Made by a program: the position numbers and the translations under genes. A DNA stretch of 64,000 nucleotides from Curtobacterium sp. MCLR17_032. Lineage in GTDB: Bacteria > Actinomycetota > Actinomycetes > Actinomycetales > Microbacteriaceae. Under the pieces are notes generated by a model, which saw only the letters and a program-made list of their open reading frames with translations, made no database searches and was not told the origin of the DNA. Shown here in pieces: positions 17,901-25,269 of the stretch (position 1 is the stretch's first letter; the number at the start of each line of letters is the position of its first letter). The DNA lies in the NCBI RefSeq assembly GCF_003234795.2, contig NZ_CP126268.1:434001-498000 (forward strand), written 5' to 3'.

Positions 17901-18067
17901 TCCGGGTCCTCGAACCCGGGGGCGTCCGCCACCGGGGACCACCGGAAGTCCCAGTCGCCGTTGAGCGACAGTGACGGAGCGTCGGTGTGCAACCAGGCAC
18001 GTGGTGCCCGGCGCGATGCCGATCCCGGTGTGGTCGAGTGCAGGTCGTCGAGTGCGGCAGAGGTCAA
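14993..18067 (-). CDS. lacZ: Beta-galactosidase, glycoside hydrolase family 2
   Basis: A 1024-aa cytosolic GH2 enzyme of the LacZ type. Landmarks in order: LNGDWDFRWSP and the sugar-binding domain (YTNVQYPFPVDPP), the GVNRHETHPVRGR segment, the acid/base Glu in MWSLGNESGTG, and the nucleophile Glu in FLHCEYVHAMGNG; the C-terminal small-chain domain follows to about residue 1020. It should hydrolyse terminal beta-galactosides. The start is TTG 18067, overlapping the upstream permease stop as TTGA, with AAGGG directly before it. It is the last gene of an operon with a sugar ABC transporter, so imported galactosides are the likely substrate. No regulator is linked in the operon itself. Confidence 0.92.
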   Translation of the reverse strand: MTSAALDDLHSTTPGSASRRAPRAWLHTDAPSLSLNGDWDFRWSPVADAPGFEDPDGWGSLPVPSHWVLHGHGAPSYTNVQYPFPVDPPHPPDENPTGDHRRTFTLPDSFDGAARVLLRFDGVESHYRVWVNGELVGWSTGSRLATEFDVTSMLRPGSNELRVRVHQWSAASYLEDQDQWWLPGIFRDVTLLARPAAPIDDVFVRAGWTATLGDAASAGTAASGRPSTGTGTISVPTLDAVFPVRFAVPELGVSVVWDSADDVAPITVEGVEPWSAELPRLYDATLTSGSGAAGGGAAGETVSLRLGFRTVQIVGDRFLVNGERVVFHGVNRHETHPVRGRVFDEAHARADMALMKRSNVNAIRTSHYPPHPRVLDLADELGFWVILECDLETHGFEFQGWQGNPSDDPAWEDAYLDRIARTVERDKNHPSIVMWSLGNESGTGRNLAAMSQWVHARDPERPVHYEGDYTGEYTDVYSRMYPTLQETESIGGGPATPLLGCGPAEAARQRSKPFLHCEYVHAMGNGPGQIAEYEALVDRYPRLHGGFVWEWRDHGLLAHTPDGTPYHAYGGDFHEVVHDGNFVMDGLVLPDDTPTPGLAEFAAVVAPVRLSVSPLGGSSIAGGGTVLVENRYHSASTAGLRFCWTLCRNGVVEASGRFAPGIVAARQSATVPVPDEVLAAARADADALAPGDELWLDVVAELAGPTAWADTGHVVARTQTLVASRAAEVVRASRVGWQGDRLGDATFTARGDLATLKGHAVAGPRLELWRAPTDNDRGASQGGYETADPELTLGVGDPMAPSSASKWEARGLDRLTHRLVSVDRTDDGLVQRVRVGAANSGAGVEVTHRWTLTDAGLLLRTDAVPFGGWDVTWPRVGVRIDLPAALLSETASWFGTGPDESYADSSHAARVGRFEAPVSAMTTRYSMPQETGHRPSLRSLTVGPFTVTTVPAPGSGHRAGFTLTPWTAQQVGRAGHPHELPEPDALYLYLDDAQHGLGSRACGLDVLPEHQLWPSARSWSVLLA

Positions 18068-18999
18068 CCCTTGACCGATCCTTCCGTGAGGCCCCCGCGC
18101 CAGAAGCGCTGCAGGACGATGATGGCGATGACGAGCGGGATGACCGAGACGAGCACCCCACCCGTGGTGAGCTGGTAGAACTCGGGCAACCGGTCCACCT
18201 GGGCTCGCCAGTTGTTGAGTCCCAGTGTGATCGGGTACAGCTTCTGGTCTGCCAGCATGATGAGCGGCAGGAAGAAGTTGTTCCAGATCCCGACGAGCTG
18301 GAACAGGAACACGGTGACGAGCGCGGGTGTCAGCTGGCGCAGCGCGATGGTGTGGAAGATCCGCAGTTCACTCGCCCCGTCGAGCCGTGCGGACTCCATC
18401 AGCGCCGTGTCGATCGACGCCGAGGCGTAGACCCGGCACAGGAACAGCCCGAACGGCGAGACCAGGCTCGGGATGAGCACGCTCCAGTACGTGTCGGTCA
18501 GGCCCATCGTCGAGAACAGCAGGAACAGCGGCAGTGCGGTCGCTGTGCCGGGGACCAGGACGCCGCCGAGGATCGTGCCGAACACGAGCTGCCGGCCGCG
18601 GAACTCGTACTTCGCCAGGGCGTACCCGCCGGCCGCGGCGAAGTAGGTCGCCAGGACCGCCCCGACGCCGGAGTACAGGACGCTGTTCGCGATCCACCGG
18701 ACGAAGATGCCGCCGTCGTAGGTGAAGACCGCCTGGATGTTGCTGAACAGGGCGAAGTCACCGCCGAACCAGAACCCGTTCGTGGCGAACAGGGCGCCCG
18801 TCGTCTTCGTCGCGGCGATCACGACCCAGTACAGCGGCACCAGGAAGTACAGCGCGACGACGACCAGGATCCCGGTCACCACGATCTGCGACCGCGGCGA
18901 GCGGTCGAGCTTCCGTCGCTGGTGCGCGGTGATCGACGTGGTGTCGACCGGCACCGCGGTCTTCGCCGTGGCTGGCGCTTCGACGGCTTCGCTGGTCAT
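18064..18999 (-). CDS. Sugar ABC transporter permease (MalG type)
   Basis: A 311-aa permease of the carbohydrate CUT1 family with six membrane segments. The EAA loop that docks the ATPase is visible as ESARLDGASELRIFHTIALRQLTP (about 201-224). It forms a channel with the next upstream permease, fed by the binding protein. Stop and start codons overlap with both neighbours (TTGA and ATGA). No ATPase gene lies in this operon, so the transporter must borrow a shared MsiK-like ATPase encoded elsewhere, as is common for CUT1 systems in actinobacteria. Confidence 0.92.
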   Translation of the reverse strand: MTSEAVEAPATAKTAVPVDTTSITAHQRRKLDRSPRSQIVVTGILVVVALYFLVPLYWVVIAATKTTGALFATNGFWFGGDFALFSNIQAVFTYDGGIFVRWIANSVLYSGVGAVLATYFAAAGGYALAKYEFRGRQLVFGTILGGVLVPGTATALPLFLLFSTMGLTDTYWSVLIPSLVSPFGLFLCRVYASASIDTALMESARLDGASELRIFHTIALRQLTPALVTVFLFQLVGIWNNFFLPLIMLADQKLYPITLGLNNWRAQVDRLPEFYQLTTGGVLVSVIPLVIAIIVLQRFWRGGLTEGSVKG

Positions 19000-20078
19000 C
19001 GTTCAGTCCCTTCGGTCGTCGCGACACGACCGGCCGGGAGGCTGCGGTCGGCTTGTGTGGTGACCGTGCTGCCCGCCGCAGCGCGCGTCTGGAGCGCGCG
19101 CCGAGCCTCCAGGCCGCCCTTGCGGGCCCGCTTGCGCTGGTCGCGCTCGTCCTTCGGCCGCCGGTTCGTCAGCGCCAGGAACGTGAACGACAGGATGAAC
19201 GCGGCCAACGCGATGATCACGGCCTGCGCGCTCGCGACGCCGTACTCGTTGAAGGCGAACGCGTTCGTGTACGCGGCGTAGTTCGGCGTGTACTCGGTGT
19301 CGATGGCGGGGGCGACCGTCGACAGGATCTGCGGCTCGGCGAAGAGCTGCAGTGTGCCGATGATCGAGAACACCGTCGTCAGCACCAGGGCCGGCGCGAT
19401 GAGCGGGATCTGGATCCGCCAGGCGACCTGGAAGGGTCCGGCGCCGTCCATCTTGGCGGCCTCGTACACCTCGCCGGGGATCGACTTCAGCTGCGCCACG
19501 ATGATGAGCATGTTGTAGCCGGTGTAGGTCCACGTGACGATGTTCGCGATCGACCACAGCACGCTGTTCGCGCCGAGGAAGTCCGGCTGCAGCCCCATCG
19601 ACTGCAGCAACGACACGATCGGCGACAGCCCGGGCACGTACAGGAACGACCAGAGGATCGTCGCGATGACGCCGGGGACCCCGTACGGCATGAAGTAGAT
19701 GGCCCGGAAGAAGCCCGGCCAGCGGGCGCTCGCCGACTCGAGCAGCAGCGCCAGGATCGTGCAGGCGATGATCATCACCGGCACCTGGACGATGCCGAAC
19801 AGCAGCATCCGGCCGATCGAGGCGACGAAGCCGTTGTCGTTCAGCGCCGTGACGTAGTTGTCGAAGCCGGCGAACCGGCCGGTGACGCCGTCCTCGCCGA
19901 ACAGGCCCTTCCGGTCGACGGTGGTGAAGCTCTGGAACAGCGCGCTGATGATCGGGATGACGAACGTCAGCGCGAAGAGCGCCAGGAACGGTGCGAGCAG
20001 GATCCACGGGGCACGCTTCTGCGCGCGGGTGGCCTTGGTGCTCGTGCGGAAGGCGGGGGGTGTCTGCTGCGTGGTCAT
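18996..20078 (-). CDS. Sugar ABC transporter permease (MalF type)
   Basis: A 360-aa CUT1 permease, six membrane segments, starting MTTQQTPPAFRTSTKATRA. The EAA loop reads EAAKMDGAGPFQVAWRIQIPLIAP (about 208-231). The extra 45 residues at the C-terminus (ARKGGLEARRALQ... to TEGTER) are basic, low-complexity and include a GGCCGGGAGGC motif copy on the plus strand (19032-19042). The start ATG 20078 overlaps the stop of the binding protein gene (ATGA). Confidence 0.92.
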   Translation of the reverse strand: MTTQQTPPAFRTSTKATRAQKRAPWILLAPFLALFALTFVIPIISALFQSFTTVDRKGLFGEDGVTGRFAGFDNYVTALNDNGFVASIGRMLLFGIVQVPVMIIACTILALLLESASARWPGFFRAIYFMPYGVPGVIATILWSFLYVPGLSPIVSLLQSMGLQPDFLGANSVLWSIANIVTWTYTGYNMLIIVAQLKSIPGEVYEAAKMDGAGPFQVAWRIQIPLIAPALVLTTVFSIIGTLQLFAEPQILSTVAPAIDTEYTPNYAAYTNAFAFNEYGVASAQAVIIALAAFILSFTFLALTNRRPKDERDQRKRARKGGLEARRALQTRAAAGSTVTTQADRSLPAGRVATTEGTER

Positions 20079-21433
20079 CGTGCCGTCCTGACGCTGAGGC
20101 CCTTTTCCTTGAAGGACTGCACGATCTCGGCCTGGGCGAGCTCGACGGCGTCCGAGAGCTTCAGCTTGCCGGTGATCTTGCGGCGGAACTGGTCCTGCAG
20201 CGACGTGAAGGCCGACTGCGTCACCGGCGACCACGACCAGTCGATGTTCTGCTCCTTCGCGGCGGGGGCGAAGACCTCTTCGTTGTAGTTCTGGCCGGAG
20301 AACCACTCCGACGGCTGCTCGCGCTGGGCGCCGATGTAGTCCTTCGCGGGGGACCAGCCGATGCCGCAGTACTTGATCATCGCGTCCACCCCTTCCTTCG
20401 AGGTGGTCATCCAGGTGATGAACTCGAGCGCTTCCGCGGGGTGCTTCGCGTTCGCCAGGACCGCGGCGCTGGACCCGCCGATCGCACTCGAACCGAACCC
20501 GGACGCGTCCCACTTCTGCATCGGTGCGACCTTCCACTTGCCCTTGCCGCCCTGGATCGACTCGATCAGCGCGTCACCCCAGCTGGCACTCGTCACCGCG
20601 GCGATCCGACCGCTGGCGCAGGCCGCGTACCAGCCGGGGGAGTACGCACCGGCGCTGGTGTCGACCAGGTCGTCGTCGATGCAGCCGTCGAAGAAGTCGG
20701 CGACCCGCATAGTGGCGTCGTCGGTCATGTCGACGACCCACTCGTCACCGTCGACCTTGAACCAGCGGGCGCCGGCCTGCTGGGCGTAGGCGGCGAAGGG
20801 CGAGGCGTCGGCGACCGGGAACACCTCGAGGAAGTTCCGCTTGCCGGTCTTCCGGACCTTGTCGGCCAGCACCTTCCACTCGTCCCACGTGGTCGGGGGT
20901 TCGCCGCCGGCCTGCTCCAGGATCGCGGTCTGGTAGTAGAAGCCCATCGGGCCGGTGTCCTGCGGGATGCCGTAGACGCCGTCGACGAACTCGACCTGGG
21001 CCCAGGCGGCCTCGTCGTACTCCGACTGGAAGTCCTTCGCGCCGTACCGGGCCAGGTCGACCAGGCCGTTCGCGAGCATGAACTCGGGGATCTGCCGGAG
21101 CTCGACCTGGCCGATGTCGGGGCCGCCGCCGGCCGCGAGCGCGGAGTACATCTTCTGGTACCCGCCGGCGGTGCCGCCGGGGATCCAGTTCGCGGTGACC
21201 TGGATGTGCGGGTGCGAGGCGTTCCACACGTCGCACACCTTCTGCAGGTCCTTGAGCCAGGCCCAGTAGGTGATCTGGACCGTCTCCCCACGTGCGGCGG
21301 CCGGCACCAGTGCCGACCGGTTCACGTTGGTCGAGCCCGGCACCGCGCACCCGGCGAGCAGACCTGCTGCCGCCGTGCCGATGCCGAATCCCAGCAGGGA
21401 TCGTCTGGACAGTGGTGTTGGTGATGGCGTCAT
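20075..21433 (-). CDS. Sugar-binding lipoprotein of an ABC transporter
   Basis: A 452-aa extracytoplasmic solute-binding protein (family 1). The N-terminus has a twin-arginine-like SRRSLLGFGIGTAAAGLLAGC signal with the lipobox cysteine at about 29, so it is probably exported and lipidated. The body shows family-1 features: ITYWAWL at the start of the first lobe, GGGPDIGQVEL, GIPQDTGPMGFYYQ and GGSSAAVLANAKHPAEALEFI in the hinge region. ATG 21433 is preceded by GGAGG. It is the first gene of the operon ending with the GH2 beta-galactosidase, which suggests a beta-galactoside or galactose-containing oligosaccharide ligand. Confidence 0.92.
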   Translation of the reverse strand: MTPSPTPLSRRSLLGFGIGTAAAGLLAGCAVPGSTNVNRSALVPAAARGETVQITYWAWLKDLQKVCDVWNASHPHIQVTANWIPGGTAGGYQKMYSALAAGGGPDIGQVELRQIPEFMLANGLVDLARYGAKDFQSEYDEAAWAQVEFVDGVYGIPQDTGPMGFYYQTAILEQAGGEPPTTWDEWKVLADKVRKTGKRNFLEVFPVADASPFAAYAQQAGARWFKVDGDEWVVDMTDDATMRVADFFDGCIDDDLVDTSAGAYSPGWYAACASGRIAAVTSASWGDALIESIQGGKGKWKVAPMQKWDASGFGSSAIGGSSAAVLANAKHPAEALEFITWMTTSKEGVDAMIKYCGIGWSPAKDYIGAQREQPSEWFSGQNYNEEVFAPAAKEQNIDWSWSPVTQSAFTSLQDQFRRKITGKLKLSDAVELAQAEIVQSFKEKGLSVRTAR

Positions 21434-21504
21434 TGCCGTGCACCTCCGGTTCGTCGTCGGATCGGGGTTGCACGACACCCAACCACAGAACCGAACGACG
21501 GTGG

Positions 21505-21524
21505 GGATTCGTGCCGGATTCGTG
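21505..21524. promoter_or_regulatory. Direct repeat upstream of the sugar-uptake operon
   Basis: GGATTCGTG occurs at 21505-21513 and again at 21516-21524, an 11-bp spacing of about one helical turn. It lies 72-91 nt upstream of the binding-protein start, where an activator could bind. No palindromic LacI operator is visible in this gap (21434-21591). Confidence 0.4.
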
Positions 21525-21527
21525 ACC

Positions 21528-21569
21528 GGACGGGAGACCCGTGGGGACGCCGCCACGGGCCTCCCGTCC
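21528..21569. terminator. Hairpin after the MFS gene
   Basis: GGACGGGAGACCCGTGG (21528-21544) pairs with CCACGGGCCTCCCGTCC (21553-21569) across an 8-nt loop with one mismatch. It lies 22 nt past the MFS stop on the minus strand and separates the two minus-strand units. The arms are copies of the dispersed CGGGAGGC motif. Confidence 0.7.
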
Positions 21570-21591
21570 GTTCCGGGTCGCGCCGGGCGTC

Positions 21592-22788
21592 TCAGTCGTG
21601 CGAGCGGTCCGACCGCGGCACGAGCGGCAGCGCGAGCACCGGCAGCGCCGCGACGAGCAGGAACGACCCGGCGAACCCGACCAGCCCGACCAGGGCGCCG
21701 ATGCCCGGGCCGACGATGCTCGCCGCGATGAACTGCCCGGTGTTCTGCGCGCCCAGGGCCCGGCCGGACCAGGCGGGGCCGGCGGCCTCGGCGACCGACG
21801 TGTACGCCAGACCGTTGTCGGCGACCGTGACGCTCGTCGCCACGACGAGCACCACCGCGGCTGCGGGCAGGTGCGCGGCGTCGACCAGGGCCAGCACCGC
21901 CATCACCACGGCGGCCGACACGGCGACCACCCGCAGCGGCCCGACCCGGGAGCCGACGTGGTCGCTCCACGAGCCGACCAGGATCCGGCCGATCGCACCG
22001 ACGAACTGGGCGGCTCCGACCAGCAGTCCGGCTGCGGACGTCGACCAGCCGAGGGTGACCAGCCAGACCAACCCGTACGTCGACAGGGTGAACTGCGGCA
22101 CCACGAGCAGGATCGAGACCGCGTGGATCCGCCAGAGGAAGCCGGTCGCGCGGTAGGGGTTCGTGGTCGCGCTGGTCGGGTTCGACGTGTCGGCGGTGGT
22201 GGAGCGCTTCCGCGTCGGTCGTGGCGGGTCGGCGATCCCGAACGCGCACGACACCGCGAGCACCGCGCACAGCAGCACCGGCAGGACCAGCGCGCTGCGG
22301 ATGCCCGACGCCTCGGCGAGCTGCGGGACCGTGACGGCCGCCAGGGTCACCCCGAGCGGCTGCGACATCTGCCGGATCCCCATCGCCAGACCGCGCCGCT
22401 CCTTGGGGAACCACCCGACGACCACCCGGCCGCTCGCCGCGTTCGTCGAGGCGCTGGTCATGCCCGCCGCCAGGAACGCGACCCCGAGCAGCACGGTGTC
22501 GTCGCCGGCCAGCCACGCGCCGGCGACCGCGAGGGTGGTGAGCACCAGTCCGCCCGCGATCACGATCCGCTCGCCGATCCGGTCGGTCACGGCGCCCCAG
22601 GCGATGAGCGTCAGGACCATGCCCGCCGTCGGGGCCGAGGCGAGCAGTCCGGCCTGCGCGAGCGACAGGCCGTTCGCGTGCAGGTACGGGATGAGCAGGG
22701 CCGGCGCCGTCACGACGAGGGTCCCGGCGGTCTGCGCCAGGACACCCAGTGCGAGCACCACCCAGGCGCGTGCAGGTGTCCGGACCAC
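21592..22788 (-). CDS. MFS transporter
   Basis: About 398 aa with twelve predicted membrane segments. The loop 2-3 motif of the major facilitator family reads WGAVTDRIGERIVI (about 61-74) and the repeat in the second half is VGSWSDHVGSRVGPLRV. Substrate unknown; nitrate/cyanate-like and sugar-acid carriers are both possible. The start is taken as GTG 22788 with GGGGAG upstream; a longer frame with ATG 22890 overlaps the operator and the divergent gene. It diverges from a GntR regulator that probably controls it. Confidence 0.78.
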   Translation of the reverse strand: MVRTPARAWVVLALGVLAQTAGTLVVTAPALLIPYLHANGLSLAQAGLLASAPTAGMVLTLIAWGAVTDRIGERIVIAGGLVLTTLAVAGAWLAGDDTVLLGVAFLAAGMTSASTNAASGRVVVGWFPKERRGLAMGIRQMSQPLGVTLAAVTVPQLAEASGIRSALVLPVLLCAVLAVSCAFGIADPPRPTRKRSTTADTSNPTSATTNPYRATGFLWRIHAVSILLVVPQFTLSTYGLVWLVTLGWSTSAAGLLVGAAQFVGAIGRILVGSWSDHVGSRVGPLRVVAVSAAVVMAVLALVDAAHLPAAAVVLVVATSVTVADNGLAYTSVAEAAGPAWSGRALGAQNTGQFIAASIVGPGIGALVGLVGFAGSFLLVAALPVLALPLVPRSDRSHD

Positions 22789-22810
22789 GCGCTCCCCGTC
22801 TCGACTCGGC

Positions 22811-22833
22811 TGGTGTACCGGAACGGTATACCA
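22811..22833. promoter_or_regulatory. Operator-like dyad between the MFS and GntR genes
   Basis: TGGTGTACCG (22811-22820), GAA, CGGTATACCA (22824-22833): ten-base arms with one mismatch. The half-site TGGTATACC resembles FadR-subfamily GntR operators such as those of UxuR/ExuR. It lies between the divergent start codons, and is probably bound by the adjacent GntR protein. Confidence 0.65.
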
Positions 22834-22865
22834 ACACGCGTCGGACGGCACTACGCTGGATGCCC

Positions 22866-23582
22866 GTGACCGAACCGACCGACGCAGCACCCGTGTCGCA
22901 GACGGCCCAGCTCTACGACAACCTCCGCGCCGCGATCCTGACGCTCGACATCGCGCCCGGGGAACGCATCTCGGAGCGCGGGCTCGAAGCGCGTTTCCAC
23001 GCCTCGCGCACCCCCGTCCGTGCCGCCTTGTCGCGCCTGGAACGCGAGGGGCTCATCCTGCACGAGGGGCGTTCGTGGACGGTCACCCCGATCGACCTCG
23101 ACGAGATCGCCTCGCTCGCCGAACTCCGCGGTGTCCTCGAACCCGCCGCCGCCCGGCTCGCCGTGGCCCGTGCGCAGCCGGAGGCGCTCGCCGAGGTCCG
23201 TGGGCACCTCGATGCCCTCCGTCCGACGCCGGACCAGCAGGCCGGCATCACGATGGGGTCGACGTTCCACCTGGACCTGGCAGCCCTCGGCGGCAACCGG
23301 TTCGTCACCGACGCGGTGGCCGACGCCCTGACCCGACTCGAGCGCACGCGGTGGATCGAGGTCCGCACGCCCGAGGCCCGCGACGCCGCGTGGCAGGAGC
23401 ACAGCGACATCCTCGACGCCGTCCAGCAGGGCGACGCCGACCGTGCAGCGGAACTGGTCGCCGCCCACGTCGCGGGGACGAACGACCGGCTGCTGGGCTT
23501 CATCGCCCAGGAGCGGCGTCGGCTCCGCGGCGCGGGCATGGCGATCGTCGGCGCGCCGGAGCGGCTGGCCGCCGGCGCCTGA
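22866..23582 (+). CDS. GntR-family transcriptional regulator (FadR subfamily)
   Basis: About 238 aa: an N-terminal winged helix (LYDNLRAAILTLDIAPGERI, then ERGLEARFHASRTPVRAALSRLEREGLI) followed by an all-helical FCD ligand domain with the metal-binding His candidates in STFHLDLA and HVAGTN. It likely responds to an organic or sugar acid. TACGCT (22852-22857) lies 8 nt before GTG 22866, favouring a leaderless start there; ATG 22860 is the alternative, two codons longer. The final codons RLAAGA and the TGA lie in the first unit of a 22-bp tandem array. Confidence 0.87.
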   Translation: MTEPTDAAPVSQTAQLYDNLRAAILTLDIAPGERISERGLEARFHASRTPVRAALSRLEREGLILHEGRSWTVTPIDLDEIASLAELRGVLEPAAARLAVARAQPEALAEVRGHLDALRPTPDQQAGITMGSTFHLDLAALGGNRFVTDAVADALTRLERTRWIEVRTPEARDAAWQEHSDILDAVQQGDADRAAELVAAHVAGTNDRLLGFIAQERRRLRGAGMAIVGAPERLAAGA

Positions 23583-23668
23583 CGGGCTGGCCGCCGGCGC
23601 CTGACGGGCTGGCCGCCGGCGCCTGACGGGCTGGCCGCCGGCGCCTGACGGGCTGGCCGCCGGCGCCT
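23565..23668. repeat. 22-bp tandem array over the stop codon of the GntR gene
   Basis: The unit CTGGCCGCCGGCGCCTGACGGG starts at 23565, 23587, 23609 and 23631, with a fifth copy of 16 nt at 23653-23668 followed by a diverged end. The first unit encodes the end of the regulator and its TGA; each later unit repeats that TGA. As 22 is not a multiple of 3, TGA appears in all three frames. Confidence 0.9.
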
Positions 23669-23691
23669 GACCGGCTGCTGGCGTGCGCTCG

Positions 23692-23850
23692 CTACTCGAC
23701 GAGCGGACGCTCCTCCGTCCCGTCGAGCTGGGCGGTCACCCACGACAGGTGCGAGTCGTGGTCGTGGTCGAGGAGCGCGTCGCGCACCTCGGCCTCGTCG
23801 GTGGAGAGCCGGTACGCGTCCCTGCGTCCGGACGGAGTCGACTGTGACAT
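23692..23850 (-). CDS. Small hypothetical protein, 52 aa
   Basis: A 52-residue acidic polypeptide beginning MSQSTPSGRRDAYRLSTDEA and ending in ERPLVE, with a His/Asp-rich middle (LLDHDHDSHLSWV) that might bind metal. ATG 23850 has a good AAGGA site 9 nt upstream. I do not recognise the family. It sits alone between the tandem array and the LacI gene, which diverges from it. Confidence 0.55.
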   Translation of the reverse strand: MSQSTPSGRRDAYRLSTDEAEVRDALLDHDHDSHLSWVTAQLDGTEERPLVE

Positions 23851-24076
23851 CTGATCGTCCTTCCCACTGCTGGTGTGCAGGACCTGCCGACAGGGCAGGC
23901 CCTGCTGATCCGGCTGACCGATCGACCGGCCAGTCCCGGTTGGTCGGGCCAGTGTCGTCCTGCGCGCCCCGGTGCGCAAGACCCCGCCGTGGACCTGTGC
24001 AGAACCGACGCTGCCTAGGATGGTCGGCGTCGCCGGGCAGGCCGCCCGCGGCTCCGACCGCGACGGGAGGCACGGC

Positions 24077-25177
24077 GTGACCACGCAGGGCACCGCACCT
24101 CCCACGGTCTACGACGTCGCCTCGGCCGCGGGCGTCTCGATCGCGACCGTCTCCCGCGTCCTCCGTACGCCCGACGCCGTCCGCGAGGGCACCCGCGACC
24201 GCGTGCAGGCCGCGATCCGCTCCCTCGGCTACGTCCCGTCCGGCAACGCCCGCGCCCTGGCCGGACGACGGACCGGCGTGGTGGGGCTGCTGCTGCCGGG
24301 GTTCGACGTCGTGCCGGACGAGCGGCCGGACGTCGTCACCGACGGCGGCGTCCGCATCGTCGACGACCGTCGGCACGTGACGCAGCCGACGTCCTCGAAC
24401 CTGTACTTCGACGAGGTCCTGCGGGGCGCCGAGACCGAGGCCTGGCAGCGCGGCCTGGCGCTCATGGTCGCGGCCGGACGTGGTCCGTCGCGGGACGTCA
24501 TCGTCAACGACGTCGCCGGCCGGGTCGACGGGTTGGCGGTCCTGGCGCAGACCGTGCCGGACGAGCTGCTCGAACACGTCGCCCGCCGGATCCCGGTGGT
24601 GGTGCTCGCCGACGACCGGCGCTCGCGCGGCTTCGACTCGATCAGCGTCGACAACGCCGCGGGCATGCGGACCCTCGCCGCCCACGTCATCGGTCGGCTC
24701 GGCATCCGGTCGATCGCATACGTCGCCGGGCCCGTCGACTCCCCGGACGACCAGGAGCGCACCGCCGGGTTCAAGCGTGCGCTCGAGGACCACGGCCTGG
24801 CGTCGGCCGCGGTCCGGACCGTGCACGGCGACTTCGGCCGGGTCCGGGCGCGGGAGCTCGCCCGCACCCTGCTGGACGAGCGGGTGCCGCGGGCGATCGT
24901 CTGCTCGAACGACCAGTCGGCGCTCGGCGTGCTCGACGCGGTCCTGGCGCGCGGGCTCCGGGTGCCGGACGACGTCGTGGTGACGGGGTTCGACGGCATC
25001 GATGCCGGGCGGTACTCGGTGCCGCGGCTGACCACGGTGCACCAGCCGATGGGGGACCTCGGCCGCGCAGCCGTCCGGGCGATCGTCGACCGACTGGACC
25101 GCCGTGACGGTCCGCCGCGGGCCGTCCGGCTGCCCGTCGAGGTGCTCCTGCGCGAGAGCTGCCCGCCGTCGATCTGA
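24077..25177 (+). CDS. LacI-family transcriptional regulator
   Basis: A 366-aa regulator. The helix-turn-helix is TVYDVASAAGVSIATVSRVL (about 10-29), followed by hinge helix residues SGNARALAGRRTGVVGLLLP and a periplasmic-binding-like domain with GLAVLAQTV, ISVDNAAGMR and VVTGFDGIDAGRY. It starts at GTG 24077 with GGGAGG 10 nt upstream; a TAGGAT box at 24016-24021 may be the -10. It lies directly before the oligosaccharide operon, whose promoter carries a LacI-type operator, so it most likely represses that operon until a sugar ligand binds. Confidence 0.9.
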   Translation: MTTQGTAPPTVYDVASAAGVSIATVSRVLRTPDAVREGTRDRVQAAIRSLGYVPSGNARALAGRRTGVVGLLLPGFDVVPDERPDVVTDGGVRIVDDRRHVTQPTSSNLYFDEVLRGAETEAWQRGLALMVAAGRGPSRDVIVNDVAGRVDGLAVLAQTVPDELLEHVARRIPVVVLADDRRSRGFDSISVDNAAGMRTLAAHVIGRLGIRSIAYVAGPVDSPDDQERTAGFKRALEDHGLASAAVRTVHGDFGRVRARELARTLLDERVPRAIVCSNDQSALGVLDAVLARGLRVPDDVVVTGFDGIDAGRYSVPRLTTVHQPMGDLGRAAVRAIVDRLDRRDGPPRAVRLPVEVLLRESCPPSI

Positions 25178-25202
25178 GGCACCACGCGCCGGAACCGATG
25201 AC

Positions 25203-25231
25203 TTGCGCCCGGCGATGTAAGCGCATACATT
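25203..25231 (+). promoter_or_regulatory. Promoter with overlapping LacI-type operator
   Basis: TTGCGC (25203-25208), 17 nt, TACATT (25226-25231) form a sigma-A-like promoter for the oligosaccharide operon. The near-palindrome TGTAAGCGCATACA (25216-25229) has the CG-centred shape of LacI-family operators and covers the spacer and -10, an ideal place for repression by the adjacent LacI protein. Confidence 0.75.
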
Positions 25232-25269
25232 GCTCCTCGTACCCACTCGACACGGAGGTCGACCGAGCA

